A stretch of DNA of 64,000 nt, from positions 2,058,353-2,122,352 of the forward strand of contig NZ_LT896588.1 in the NCBI RefSeq assembly GCF_900186615.1, in the 5' to 3' direction. Below, in pieces: positions 9,808-17,746 of this stretch. The notes beneath the pieces were generated by a model. The model was not told the DNA's origin, searched no databases, and saw only the letters and a program-made list of their open reading frames with translations. Position 1 is the first letter of the stretch, and the number at the start of each line of letters is the position of its first letter. A program made the translations under genes and the position numbers. Source of the DNA: Parabacteroides bouchesdurhonensis. Lineage in GTDB: Bacteria; Bacteroidota; Bacteroidia; Bacteroidales; Tannerellaceae.

Positions 9808-9816
9808 TACATTTGC
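9808..9816 (+). promoter_or_regulatory. -7 box for the DUF4301 gene
   Basis: TACATTTGC at 9808-9816 matches the -7 consensus, about 65 bases before the preferred start codon at 9881. Confidence 0.5.
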
Positions 9817-9880
9817 GATATTCATAGTCCGTAAAGACTTTGAAATGAAACAGATTATCAATATTAAAAATAATACTATG

Positions 9881-11398
9881 TTAAACGCGAAAGACTTTGA
9901 ACTGTTAGCTGCCAAAGGGATCAATGAAAAGCAGATTGAAGAGCAGTTAGCTTGTTTCAAGAAAGGTTTTCCTTTTCTGGAAATCGCTGCTTCTGCTTCT
10001 GTTGAAAAAGGCATAATGGTAATTAAACAGGAAGATCAGGCTACTTATATGGAGGCTTGGGATGCTTATCTGGCAAAAAACAAGAAGATCGTAAAGTTTG
10101 TACCGGCTTCGGGTGCTGCCAGCCGTATGTTTAAAAACTTGTATGAGTTCCTTTCCGCCGGTTATAATGAACCGTCCAATTCATTTGAACAAAAATTCTT
10201 TGGTGAAATAAATAAATTCGCTTTCTATGATGCTCTGAATGCCGTCTGTCTGGCTAATGAAAAGAAAGACATTCCCGCTTTGATGAAGGAGGGGAAGTAT
10301 AAAGCAATCGTATCCAACCTGCTGGAAAAACAAGGGTTGAACTACGGACAGTTACCCAAAGGTCTGTTGCTTTTCCATTCTTATCCGGGCAAAGTGCGTG
10401 CGGCTATGGAAGAACATCTGGCTGAAGGAGCTATGTATGCCAAAAATAATGCCGGTGAGGTGAATATTCATTTCACCGTGTCTCCGGAACACAAAGCCTT
10501 GTTTGAGAAGCTGGTTACGAACAAAAAGAGAGAATATGAAGAAAAGTTTTCTGTTAAATATGATGTCTCTTTCTCTGTCCAGAAACCGAATACCGATACG
10601 ATAGCTGCCGACATGGATAATAATCCGTTTCGTGATAAGGATGGGAATTTACTATTCCGTCCGGGAGGACACGGCGCTTTGATAGAGAACCTGAATGACA
10701 TAGACGCAGATGTGGTGTTTATAAAGAATATAGATAATGTAGTCCCCGACAGCTTTAAATGTTCTACAGTTATCTGGAAAAAGGTACTTGCCGGTGTACT
10801 GGTCACATTACAGGAAAAAATATATTACTATCTGCATCTGATAGAGACTGGCAAATATAGCCATCAGCAAGTGGAAGAAATGATTCATTTCCTGCAAGAT
10901 GACCTATGTATTAAGAATCCGGAGATGAAGTTGCTGGAAGACGCCGAGCTGGTACTTTATATAAAGAGTAAGCTGTTGCGTCCGTTGCGCGTGTGCGGTA
11001 TGGTGAAAAATGTAGGCGAACCGGGTGGCGGTCCGTTCCTTGCCAGGAATCCGGACGGAACGGTTTCTTTACAGGTGCTGGAAAGCTCACAGATTGATAT
11101 GAACGATCCTGCAAAGAAAGCAATGTTTGAAAAAGGCACACACTTTAATCCTGTGGATCTGGTATGTGCTGTGAAGAATTACAAAGGGGAGAAATATAAC
11201 TTGCCGGATTATGTAGATAAAAATACCGGATTTATATCCTATAAGAGTAAAGATGGCAGGGAATTGAAAGCTTTGGAACTTCCGGGTTTGTGGAATGGCG
11301 CGATGAGCGATTGGAATACCGTATTTGTGGAGGTGCCTATCGAAACATTTAATCCGGTAAAGACTGTTAACGATCTATTACGTCGGGAGCATCAGTAA
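9881..11398 (+). CDS. DUF4301 family protein
   Basis: This is a 505-residue cytoplasmic protein of the DUF4301 family, which is common in Bacteroidetes and has no established function. Recognisable parts are KFVPASGAASRMFKNL (about residues 75-90, a Gly/Ser-rich phosphate-loop-like stretch), KGLLLFHSYPGKVRAAMEEH, FRPGGHGALIENLNDIDADVVFIKNIDNVVPD, and VCGMVKNVGEPGGGPFLARNPDG. The last two resemble the substrate and nucleotide regions of nucleotidyltransferase-fold enzymes, which is an inference only. An in-frame ATG at 9845 would add 12 residues; the start at 9881 is preferred because of its A/T-rich leader. No operon partner is evident. Confidence 0.85.
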   Translation, partial: LNAKDFELLAAKGINEKQIEEQLACFKKGFPFLEIAASASVEKGIMVIKQEDQATYMEAWDAYLAKNKKIVKFVPASGAASRMFKNLYEFLSAGYNEPSNSFEQKFFGEINKFAFYDALNAVCLANEKKDIPALMKEGKYKAIVSNLLEKQGLNYGQLPKGLLLFHSYPGKVRAAMEEHLAEGAMYAKNNAGEVNIHFTVSPEHKALFEKLVTNKKREYEEKFSVKYDVSFSVQKPNTDTIAADMDNNPFRDKDGNLLFRPGGHGALIENLNDIDADVVFIKNIDNVVPDSFKCSTVIWKKVLAGVLVTLQEKIYYYLHLIETGKYSHQQVEEMIHFLQDDLCIKNPEMKLLEDAELVLYIKSKLLRPLRVCGMVKNVGEPGGGPFLARNPDGTVSLQVLESSQIDMNDPAKKAMFEKGTHFNPVDLVCAVKNYKGEKYNLPDYVDKNTGFISYKSKDGRELKALELPGLWNGAMSDWNTVFVEVPIETFNPVKTVNDLLRREHQ

Positions 11399-11627
11399 GA
11401 AGAACTGAAAAGTCTATATAGGAGAAACGCAGATAATGCAAAACAGATAGATTATCGCGGACTTATTGGTTAATAATCAATAGAGTCGGCGATATTCCAT
11501 ATTTGTTGGTATTGTCTGCGTTTTTTAATGTGTTTTGATATGTTTTCTTTTTATCCTGCACTGAAAACCAACGTTGTAAAAAAAGTTATTAAATATATAA
11601 GTGCTATACTTTTCAAAATATAGATTT

Positions 11628-11636
11628 ACCTTTGTG
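11628..11636 (+). promoter_or_regulatory. -7 box for the PCMD lipoprotein gene
   Basis: TACCTTTGT at 11628-11636 fits the consensus. It rules out starts that overlap it and supports the start codon at 11686. Confidence 0.55.
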
Positions 11637-11685
11637 TTTAGTTTTATCAAAAAGATTGCGAATGAATAGTTTAAAAGGGAAAAAC

Positions 11686-12777
11686 ATGAAAATACGAAAT
11701 TTGATAGGTCTTCTCTTTAGTGTATTCCTGTTCTCTTGTATACAAAGTGAAGCACCCAATGCAGAGGCGGATATCTTAACATGCACAGTACCGGATGATA
11801 TACTAAAGGCAGAACCTGAAATAGAGAACGAGAGTGTTACGCTTATCGTTAAGAGTGATGCCGATATAACGAATCTGGCTCCTGTTTTTACCTTGACTCC
11901 GGGAGCAACCATCAATCCCGCGAGTGGAACCGCTTTCGATTTTACAACCCCACATACATATACAGTCACTTCCGAAGATAAAAACTGGACAAAGAATTAC
12001 AATGTACGCTGTATTGTATCGGGCATTAGTACGGAATACCACTTTGAAACGGTGTCATTGGAACCTAAATATGAACGTTACCAGGTGTTTTATGATATTT
12101 CATCCAGTGGAGATGTTGTAAACTGGGGTAGTGCAAACAGTGTATATGTCCTGACAAATGTGGCAAACAAGATGACGGACTTCCCGACAAGTCAGGCTGA
12201 CAACGGATATGAAGGTAAGTGTGCCAAGCTGGTTACCTGTAGTACCGGTAGTCTGGGTAGTTTGGTGGGGATGTATATTGCCGCCGGTAATTTGTTTATC
12301 GGAACGTTTGACTCTGGCAGTGCTTTGACGAATCCTTTGAAATCCACTCGTTTTGGTAAACCGTTTGAACATATTCCTACTTACTTAAGTGGGTATTATA
12401 AATACCAGCCCGGTAAAGAATATACATCCAAAGGACAAGTAGTTCCGGGAAAGACTGATCAAGGCGATATTTATGCTATTTTCTATGAAACGGATGATAA
12501 CGTACGTTATTTGGATGGGACGAACGCATTGACAAGTCCGAACCTTATTTACGTAGCCCGTATTTCCGACTTGAAGCCTACGGATGAATGGACACATTTC
12601 TATATTCCTTTTGTTCCCCGTCCCGGAAAGTTCGTGGATAAAGAGAAACTGAAAAATGGCGGTTACCAGTTGGCTGTAGTATTCTCTTCCAGTATACGGG
12701 GAGATTATTTTGAAGGTGCTGTGGGTAGCACTTTATACGTAGATGAGGTGGAGGTAATTCATTCCGATAACGAATAA
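11686..12777 (+). CDS. PCMD-domain surface lipoprotein
   Basis: The 363-residue protein begins with a lipoprotein signal peptide ending in the lipobox LFSC (lipidated Cys about residue 18). An Ig-like, SusE/DUF5018-type region follows (about 25-105, with VTLIVKSDADITNLAPVFTLTPGA). The C-terminal 240 residues have the pattern of the PCMD fold, a jelly-roll thought to bind carbohydrate, ending in STLYVDEVEVIH. The start at 11686 was chosen because it gives a proper signal peptide and lies downstream of the promoter. A beta-barrel gene follows after 12 bases, so the pair probably forms one outer-membrane assembly. Its ligand is unknown. Confidence 0.82.
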   Translation: MKIRNLIGLLFSVFLFSCIQSEAPNAEADILTCTVPDDILKAEPEIENESVTLIVKSDADITNLAPVFTLTPGATINPASGTAFDFTTPHTYTVTSEDKNWTKNYNVRCIVSGISTEYHFETVSLEPKYERYQVFYDISSSGDVVNWGSANSVYVLTNVANKMTDFPTSQADNGYEGKCAKLVTCSTGSLGSLVGMYIAAGNLFIGTFDSGSALTNPLKSTRFGKPFEHIPTYLSGYYKYQPGKEYTSKGQVVPGKTDQGDIYAIFYETDDNVRYLDGTNALTSPNLIYVARISDLKPTDEWTHFYIPFVPRPGKFVDKEKLKNGGYQLAVVFSSSIRGDYFEGAVGSTLYVDEVEVIHSDNE

Positions 12778-12789
12778 AAGACAGGAATA

Positions 12790-13569
12790 ATGAAAAAGCA
12801 TATATTTTTAATTTGTGTATTGGCGTTGTTTACTGTTTCAGCAATGGCACAGGTAGAGAGGAATATGGGGATTATCAAATCGTCTCTGATCGGATTGGAG
12901 TATGAAGTAAAGGCCGGATTTAATATTGGAGGAACTTCTCCTCTTCCACTGCCTCGTGAAATACGTTCTATTGATGGTTATAAACCTACGTTATGCGTGG
13001 CTATAGAAGGTGATGTAACCAAATGGTTTGGTGTAGAGAGGAAGTGGGGGATGACTTTAGGCTTTCGTGTTGAGAATAAAGGAATGGAGACGAAAGCAAC
13101 AGTGAAGAATTACAGTATGGAGATTATAGGAAGCGGCGGAGAGAAACTGAAAGGAAACTGGACAGGAGGAGTGCAAACAAAGGTACGTAATGCCTATCTT
13201 TCTATCCCGGTGTTAGCTTCTTATAAACTCAGCAAACGTGTTAATATTTCGGCCGGACCATATGTTTCTTTTATGCCGAATGGAGATTTTTCCGGATATG
13301 TATATGATGGTTATTTGCGTGAAATAAATCCGACGGGGACGAAGGTAGAGTTTCAGGGCGATAATCGTGCTTCATATGATTTCTCCGATAACTTACGTAC
13401 GTTTCAATGGGGCGTACAGGCTGGAGTATCCTGGCGAGCCTTTAATCACTTAAATGTGCATGCCGATCTCACCTGGGGCTTGAATGACATGTTTGAAAAA
13501 GACTTTGATACGATAACATTTGCTATGTATCCGATATATTTAAATGTTGGCTTTGGATATGCTTTCTGA
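12790..13569 (+). CDS. Outer membrane beta-barrel protein (PorT-like)
   Basis: The 259-residue protein has a signal peptide cleaved after AMAQ (about residue 21). Alternating amphipathic strands follow, of the outer-membrane beta-barrel type common in Bacteroidetes: GLEYEVKAGFNIGG, WGMTLGFRVENKGM, YLSIPVLASYKLSKRVNISAGPYVSF and LNVGFGYAF. It ends in an aromatic residue (F), as barrel proteins do. It sits 12 bases behind the PCMD lipoprotein gene, and the two are presumably co-expressed and assembled in the outer membrane. No enzymatic motif is visible. Confidence 0.82.
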   Translation: MKKHIFLICVLALFTVSAMAQVERNMGIIKSSLIGLEYEVKAGFNIGGTSPLPLPREIRSIDGYKPTLCVAIEGDVTKWFGVERKWGMTLGFRVENKGMETKATVKNYSMEIIGSGGEKLKGNWTGGVQTKVRNAYLSIPVLASYKLSKRVNISAGPYVSFMPNGDFSGYVYDGYLREINPTGTKVEFQGDNRASYDFSDNLRTFQWGVQAGVSWRAFNHLNVHADLTWGLNDMFEKDFDTITFAMYPIYLNVGFGYAF

Positions 13570-13577
13570 TATTTTCA

Positions 13578-13586
13578 TAACTTTGG
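13578..13586 (+). promoter_or_regulatory. -7 box for the exported TIM-barrel gene
   Basis: TAACTTTGG at 13578-13586 resembles the -7 consensus and lies 37 bases before the start at 13624. Confidence 0.4.
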
Positions 13587-13623
13587 AACAAATACCATAT
13601 AAATAAACATTATTAATATTATT

Positions 13624-14559
13624 ATGAGTAACAGACGTGATTTTTTAAGAAAAGCATCCTTCTTTTCTACTGCCGGACTGCTGGCAGGCAAAGTAGGATC
13701 AGTGTATGCAGACACTACTTCAGCTCCTGCTCCTGTAGCCGCCGCGAAAAAGAGAATAGGTTTACAGATATACTCTTTGGGTAAAGAGTTATATGAAGAC
13801 CTACCTAAACGTTTGAAGGAAGTGAAAAGTATGGGTTATACCGACCTGGAACTTGCCGGATATGATAAAGGAAAAATAGGAGGCGTAGACATGATGGAAT
13901 TTAAGAAGATGGCAGAAGATGCCGGTCTTAAAATTATCAGTTCTCACGTAAATCCTCCGGTACGTCACTATACGAAAGAGAACAAGTCCCAAATTCTGGA
14001 GTATTGGAAGCCAACGGCGGAAGATCATGTTAAGCTAGGTTGTAAATATCTTATCCAGCCAATGATGCCGGAGTGTGGATCGTATGAAGATGCTGCCTTT
14101 ATTTGTGATATATTCAATGAAGGTGGAGAGATTGTTAAAGCGACGGGACTGCCTTTTGGTTACCATAATCATAATATGGAATTTCAGCGTGTAGTTAAGG
14201 CATCGGAACAAAAGACTTCAAAAAATCCGGGTGATCAGATTTATGATCTTTTCCTTGCAAAGACAGATCCTTCACTGGTATTCTTTGAAATGGATGTGTA
14301 CTGGACTGTAATGGGACAAAATGATCCTGTGGAGTATATGCAAAAGCATCCGAACCGTATAAAAGTGCTTCATATAAAAGACCGCGCCGTATTTGGACAG
14401 AGCGGTATGATGAACTTTGAAATGATCTTCAAGCAAATGTATGCTAATGGTATCCAGGATTATTTTGTGGAACTGGAACACATGCCTGACGGACGTACTC
14501 AGTTTGCCGGTGTTAAAGATTGTGCTGCTTATTTGCAAAAAGCTTCGTTTGTGAAGTAA
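13624..14559 (+). CDS. Exported sugar phosphate isomerase/epimerase-like TIM barrel
   Basis: The 311-residue protein starts with a twin-arginine-like signal (NRRDFLRKASFF, then a hydrophobic stretch to about residue 28). The rest is a xylose-isomerase-like TIM barrel. Metal-site segments are visible: GYHNHNMEF, FEMDVYW, VLHIKD and YFVELE, giving the usual His/Asp/His/Glu set. The fold includes isomerases, epimerases and, in Bacteroides, enzymes that act on 3-keto-glycosides in the periplasm. The exported location makes a role on free sugars or glycosides, not on sugar phosphates, more likely. It is followed by a strong terminator and has no obvious operon partner, although the PCMD/barrel pair lies just upstream. 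Confidence 0.85.
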   Translation: MSNRRDFLRKASFFSTAGLLAGKVGSVYADTTSAPAPVAAAKKRIGLQIYSLGKELYEDLPKRLKEVKSMGYTDLELAGYDKGKIGGVDMMEFKKMAEDAGLKIISSHVNPPVRHYTKENKSQILEYWKPTAEDHVKLGCKYLIQPMMPECGSYEDAAFICDIFNEGGEIVKATGLPFGYHNHNMEFQRVVKASEQKTSKNPGDQIYDLFLAKTDPSLVFFEMDVYWTVMGQNDPVEYMQKHPNRIKVLHIKDRAVFGQSGMMNFEMIFKQMYANGIQDYFVELEHMPDGRTQFAGVKDCAAYLQKASFVK

Positions 14560-14583
14560 AATAGAAAATAACCTATAGAAAAG

Positions 14584-14617
14584 GCCGCCTCAGGTCAGAT
14601 TGAGGCGGCTTTCTTTT
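14584..14617 (+). terminator. Rho-independent terminator
   Basis: GCCGCCTCA (14584-14592) pairs with TGAGGCGGC (14601-14609) and is followed by TTTCTTTT. It closes the TIM-barrel gene. Confidence 0.9.
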
Positions 14618-14705
14618 AATCAAGATAAAGATTGGGCAAAATCTTTAGTGGTTTGTTTGTTTATCCCCTCAATAATGGTCTGAATGTAAATGTTTTTAAC
14701 TGATT

Positions 14706-15824
14706 ATGAAAATGAAGAGAATAGTTAATTTATTAAATCTGAGAAGTAGTAAGTTTTTTGTATATGTGTTGATGTTGACCTTTGTATTACCACAGTTGGC
14801 TTCCGCTATTAAACCTTTTGCGAGAGATATGGTGCTGATTTATTCCGGTGGACAGCATCGGTCGTATGTATGGAATAAAGATAAACTGACTCCTTATGTA
14901 TCTATGGAGGATGAAAAGGGAAATTTTCATTGGTTGTTTGATGGATTCTTATTTTTAGAGATTCATAATGGCAATGGTCGTGGGTTTGCTTCATATTATC
15001 AGAAACAAGCGGCACGTAAACTGGAATGGAAAAAATTACTTGACGATTATTTTACTCCGGGATTAAATATATGTGCATTGAATGATGCTATTGAAGCTGC
15101 CCGTAAAGAGAATCCGAAGAATTTTACAAAGAGAAAAATTGTATTGGGTATGCCTGAACCTATTCCTAATGTGGATTATTGGGGGGGCATAGATGGTAAG
15201 AGCCTCGATTTCTCAAAACAGGAAGATCGTTTGGCTGCATGTCAATGGTTTGTTGATTATGCGACAAAGAAGTTTGAAGAAGCAAAATTAGATAATCTGG
15301 AGCTGTCCGGATTCTATTGGATTGCCGAAGAAGCAACCAATAGCCGTGATCTGGCACGTAATGTTGGTGATTATGTTCGTTTGAAAGGATACAATTTCAA
15401 TTGGATTCCTTATTTCAAGTCTGACGGATTTCAGGAATGGCGTAACTTAGGTTTTGATATAGCCTATTTGCAGCCTAATTATTTCTTTAATCAGGATGTG
15501 CCTTACGAACGTATGGATGAAACGAGTAAACTGGCTTTTGAAAACGGTATGTGTGTTGAGATGGAATTTGACGAACGTGCGATGAAAAGTAAAGGATTCG
15601 GATATCGTTTGAGCGATTATATAAAGGCGTTCGACCAATATGGTATCTTTGAGAATCTGCCTATCGCCTATTATCAAGGAGGAACAGCTTTCTATAACCT
15701 CTGCAATTCACCTGAAAAAGAAGATAATGATTTATACATGGAGTTAGCTCGTCGTATTGCAAACCGTCAGGAGAAGAAAGAATTAAAAGGCATGGAGCAT
15801 ATTAAAGAAATGATGAGGAAATGA
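14706..15824 (+). CDS. DUF4855 family exported protein
   Basis: The 372-residue protein has a signal peptide or N-terminal anchor (hydrophobic residues about 17-35). A DUF4855 region follows, with DMVLIYSGG, DGFLFLEIHNGNGR, KIVLGMPEPIPN, GFYWIAEEATNSRDL, FNWIPYFKSDGFQEWRNLGFDIAYLQPNYFF and GMCVEMEFDERAM. The conserved acidic and aromatic residues and their order resemble a glycoside-hydrolase-like TIM barrel, but catalysis has not been shown here. It is preceded by a terminator and followed by a hairpin, so it is a single-gene unit. The start could also be at 14712. Confidence 0.82.
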   Translation: MKMKRIVNLLNLRSSKFFVYVLMLTFVLPQLASAIKPFARDMVLIYSGGQHRSYVWNKDKLTPYVSMEDEKGNFHWLFDGFLFLEIHNGNGRGFASYYQKQAARKLEWKKLLDDYFTPGLNICALNDAIEAARKENPKNFTKRKIVLGMPEPIPNVDYWGGIDGKSLDFSKQEDRLAACQWFVDYATKKFEEAKLDNLELSGFYWIAEEATNSRDLARNVGDYVRLKGYNFNWIPYFKSDGFQEWRNLGFDIAYLQPNYFFNQDVPYERMDETSKLAFENGMCVEMEFDERAMKSKGFGYRLSDYIKAFDQYGIFENLPIAYYQGGTAFYNLCNSPEKEDNDLYMELARRIANRQEKKELKGMEHIKEMMRK

Positions 15825-15898
15825 TCCTAAGAAAATGTGCTGCTCTATCTGCAGCAACGGATTGTAGAATCAATAGCCGATAGATAGAAAAACTGGTA

Positions 15899-15947
15899 AA
15901 TAATCCTTAGCTTATTATGTAAATAAGCTAAGGATTATTACATTTGT
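15899..15947 (+). promoter_or_regulatory. 18-bp inverted repeat overlapping a promoter
   Basis: The arms 15899-15916 and 15922-15939 are perfect reverse complements with a 5-base loop. The right arm runs into TACATTTGT (15939-15947), a -7 box for the small gene at 15988. The repeat covers the position of the -33 element. It can be a terminator of the DUF4855 gene, an operator, or both; no T run follows the stem. Confidence 0.5.
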
Positions 15948-15987
15948 AACGTCAGACAATACGAGTATTAAGATTAAATTCAAGTCT

Positions 15988-16158
15988 ATGACAAAAGAAG
16001 AGCGAGAAAAGCTCATTGAACAAAAGGAAAATCTAAAGTTATTATTCGAATTCCATACAGGAAACAGGGTGATAAAAGGAGATCCGGAATTCGAGCAATA
16101 TATCAACGATATTTTAGATATGATTGCAGAGATTGAAGAGAAACTAAAATCAGAGTAA
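15988..16158 (+). CDS. Small charged protein (56 aa)
   Basis: A short frame of 56 residues starts 40 bases after a good -7 box and runs MTKEEREKLIEQKENLKLLF at its start. It is rich in Glu and Lys, with heptad-like spacing, so a helical or coiled-coil protein is likely. It has no signal peptide, membrane segment or known domain that I recognise. The DUF5053 gene follows after 41 bases on the same strand and could be in the same transcript. Confidence 0.6.
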   Translation: MTKEEREKLIEQKENLKLLFEFHTGNRVIKGDPEFEQYINDILDMIAEIEEKLKSE

Positions 16159-16199
16159 TAAACAAAGCCTTTCTCAAGAGGCGTAAAAAGCATATAAAT

Positions 16200-16625
16200 A
16201 TGGGAGATTTATCTAAATTTTTACCTACTCAAGACATGATGTCGGACTTTGAAAAGTTTAAGAACATGTCTCCTGAAGAACGAGTTGTATTTCAGGAAGA
16301 GCGTGCCCGAAAGGTCGACGCAATGTCTTCCGAAGAACGTACATCTTTTGTTAATGCTACCTACAAAGGATTAAAAACAATCAAAGATGAGTTACAAGAT
16401 GTGAAGTTGGCTTTGGAATTGGGAGATGTCGCCAGTGCAATTTCTTTAAGCTATATAGCCAAGGTTTATTTCGGCAAAAGTAAAAACTGGCTTTATCAGC
16501 GTATAAATGGTAATATTGTAAATGGGAAACCTGCTCAATTCACAGAAGAAGAGAGGAAACGTTTTGTAGAAGCTTTGCGTGATTTGAGCCGGAGAATAAA
16601 TGAAACTGCGCTTAAGTTTGCTTAG
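16200..16625 (+). CDS. DUF5053 family protein
   Basis: The 141-residue protein has a helical N-terminal half with MSPEERVVFQEERARKVDAM. The DUF5053 region follows, with ISLSYIAKVYFGKSKNWLYQRINGN and NGKPAQFTEEERKRFVEALRDL. The central part resembles a helix-turn-helix: SLSYIAKVYF followed by SKNWLYQRING looks like a recognition helix. It may therefore bind DNA, though the function of the family is not known to me. It is downstream of the 56-residue protein gene and just before a tRNA on the opposite strand. Confidence 0.8.
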   Translation: MGDLSKFLPTQDMMSDFEKFKNMSPEERVVFQEERARKVDAMSSEERTSFVNATYKGLKTIKDELQDVKLALELGDVASAISLSYIAKVYFGKSKNWLYQRINGNIVNGKPAQFTEEERKRFVEALRDLSRRINETALKFA

Positions 16626-16652
16626 GCTCGGATTGTTTGTAGTTATTAAATG

Positions 16653-16726
16653 TGGAGCATATCGGACTCGAACCGATCACCTTTAGACTGCCAGTCTAAC
16701 GCTCTAGCCAGATGAGCTAATGCCCC
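16653..16726 (-). tRNA. tRNA-Ala (GGC)
   Basis: The minus strand folds into a complete 74-base cloverleaf: acceptor GGGGCAT/ATGCTCC with one G-T pair, D stem GCTC/GAGC, anticodon stem TTAGA/TCTAA with loop CTGGCAG (anticodon GGC), T stem ATCGG/CCGAT with loop TTCGAGT, and discriminator A. The CCA end is not encoded. Confidence 0.97.
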
Positions 16727-16776
16727 GTCAGGATATTTCATGGGTGCAAATATAGAGGTTTTCCTGATATATCCGT

Positions 16777-16785
16777 TATCTTTGT
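16777..16785 (+). promoter_or_regulatory. -7 box for the DUF4286-ruvC operon
   Basis: TATCTTTGT at 16777-16785 lies 26 bases before the start of the DUF4286 gene. Confidence 0.55.
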
Positions 16786-16810
16786 CCGATAAATTTAAGG
16801 TATAAAGAGA

Positions 16811-17125
16811 ATGATTATTTATAATACGACTTTTCATATAGAGAAAGACGTTCACGATGAAGGTCTGGATTATCTAAAGAAACACTATATTCCACAGGTT
16901 ATTGCCAGCGGCTTTTTACAATCTCCCGGTTTGCGTCGTGTGATGCAGACAGAGGAAGATGAAGGTTATAGCTATTCCGTCCAGTTCTGTGTGAAAAATG
17001 TGGAAACGCTGGATTATTGGCTTCAAACGGAAGGAACTGCTATCCATAAGGAACTTGTTGCCCGCTTCGGACATAAGATTGCCGGATTCAGTACCTTGCT
17101 TGAAGAAATAAATTGGGAGAAATGA
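16811..17125 (+). CDS. DUF4286 family protein
   Basis: The 104-residue protein has a ferredoxin-like alpha/beta pattern: [52 protein letters not shown] and [25 protein letters not shown]. This matches DUF4286. Its stop codon overlaps the ruvC start codon (ATGA at 17122-17125), so the two are translationally coupled. A link to ruvC function has not been shown; the family resembles small antibiotic-biosynthesis-monooxygenase-fold proteins. Confidence 0.85.
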   Translation: MIIYNTTFHIEKDVHDEGLDYLKKHYIPQVIASGFLQSPGLRRVMQTEEDEGYSYSVQFCVKNVETLDYWLQTEGTAIHKELVARFGHKIAGFSTLLEEINWEK

Positions 17126-17679
17126 CGAAAGACCGTATCATATTAGGCATTGATCCCGGAACAATTGTTATGGGATATGGTGTGTTGAGAATAGAAGGCA
17201 ACAAACCTAAGTTGGAAGCGATGGGCATTCTGCAATTGGATAAGTTTGAGAATCATTACTTGCGTTTACGTAAGATTTTTGAGCGCGTATTAGGACTTAT
17301 CGACCAATATCATCCGGACGAACTGGCTATTGAAGCGCCTTTCTTCGGGAAGAATGTACAGAGTATGTTGAAGTTGGGACGCGCGCAAGGCGTCGCGATG
17401 GCTGCCGCTTTAGAGCGGGATATACCGATCTTTGAATATGCCCCGTTGAAAATAAAAATGTCTATCACAGGGAACGGAAATGCAGCAAAGGAACAAGTTG
17501 CAGGCATGTTACAACGCTTTTTGTCTATTCCGCAAGATGCCATGTTGCCTCAACTGGATGCTACGGATGGATTAGCTGCGGCTGTTTGCCATTATTTCCA
17601 GACGAATAATCCTGTACATGAGAAGAAATACACCGGTTGGAAAGATTTCATAGCGAAGAATCCCGGTAAAATACGATAA
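17122..17679 (+). CDS. ruvC: Crossover junction endodeoxyribonuclease RuvC
   Basis: The 185-residue enzyme resolves Holliday junctions together with RuvAB. The acidic active site is complete: ILGIDPGT (first Asp), [23 protein letters not shown] split across residues 70-92 (Glu), and the Asp pair in [13 protein letters not shown]. The start at 17122 was preferred over an upstream TTG at 17113 because it gives the usual ATGA overlap with the DUF4286 gene and the normal family length. A hairpin terminator shared with gdhA follows. Confidence 0.96.
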   Translation: MTKDRIILGIDPGTIVMGYGVLRIEGNKPKLEAMGILQLDKFENHYLRLRKIFERVLGLIDQYHPDELAIEAPFFGKNVQSMLKLGRAQGVAMAAALERDIPIFEYAPLKIKMSITGNGNAAKEQVAGMLQRFLSIPQDAMLPQLDATDGLAAAVCHYFQTNNPVHEKKYTGWKDFIAKNPGKIR

Positions 17680-17682
17680 GAG

Positions 17683-17715
17683 AAAAAGGGGTAGAGCAAA
17701 CGCTCTATCCCTTTC
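17683..17715. terminator. Bidirectional terminator between ruvC and gdhA
   Basis: A 13-bp stem (AAAGGGGTAGAGC at 17685-17697 with GCTCTATCCCTTT) has a 4-base loop and one G-T pair. A-rich and T-rich flanks allow termination in both directions. Confidence 0.8.
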
Positions 17716-17746
17716 GTTTGTAAGATTTAGATACTATTCTTTGGCG

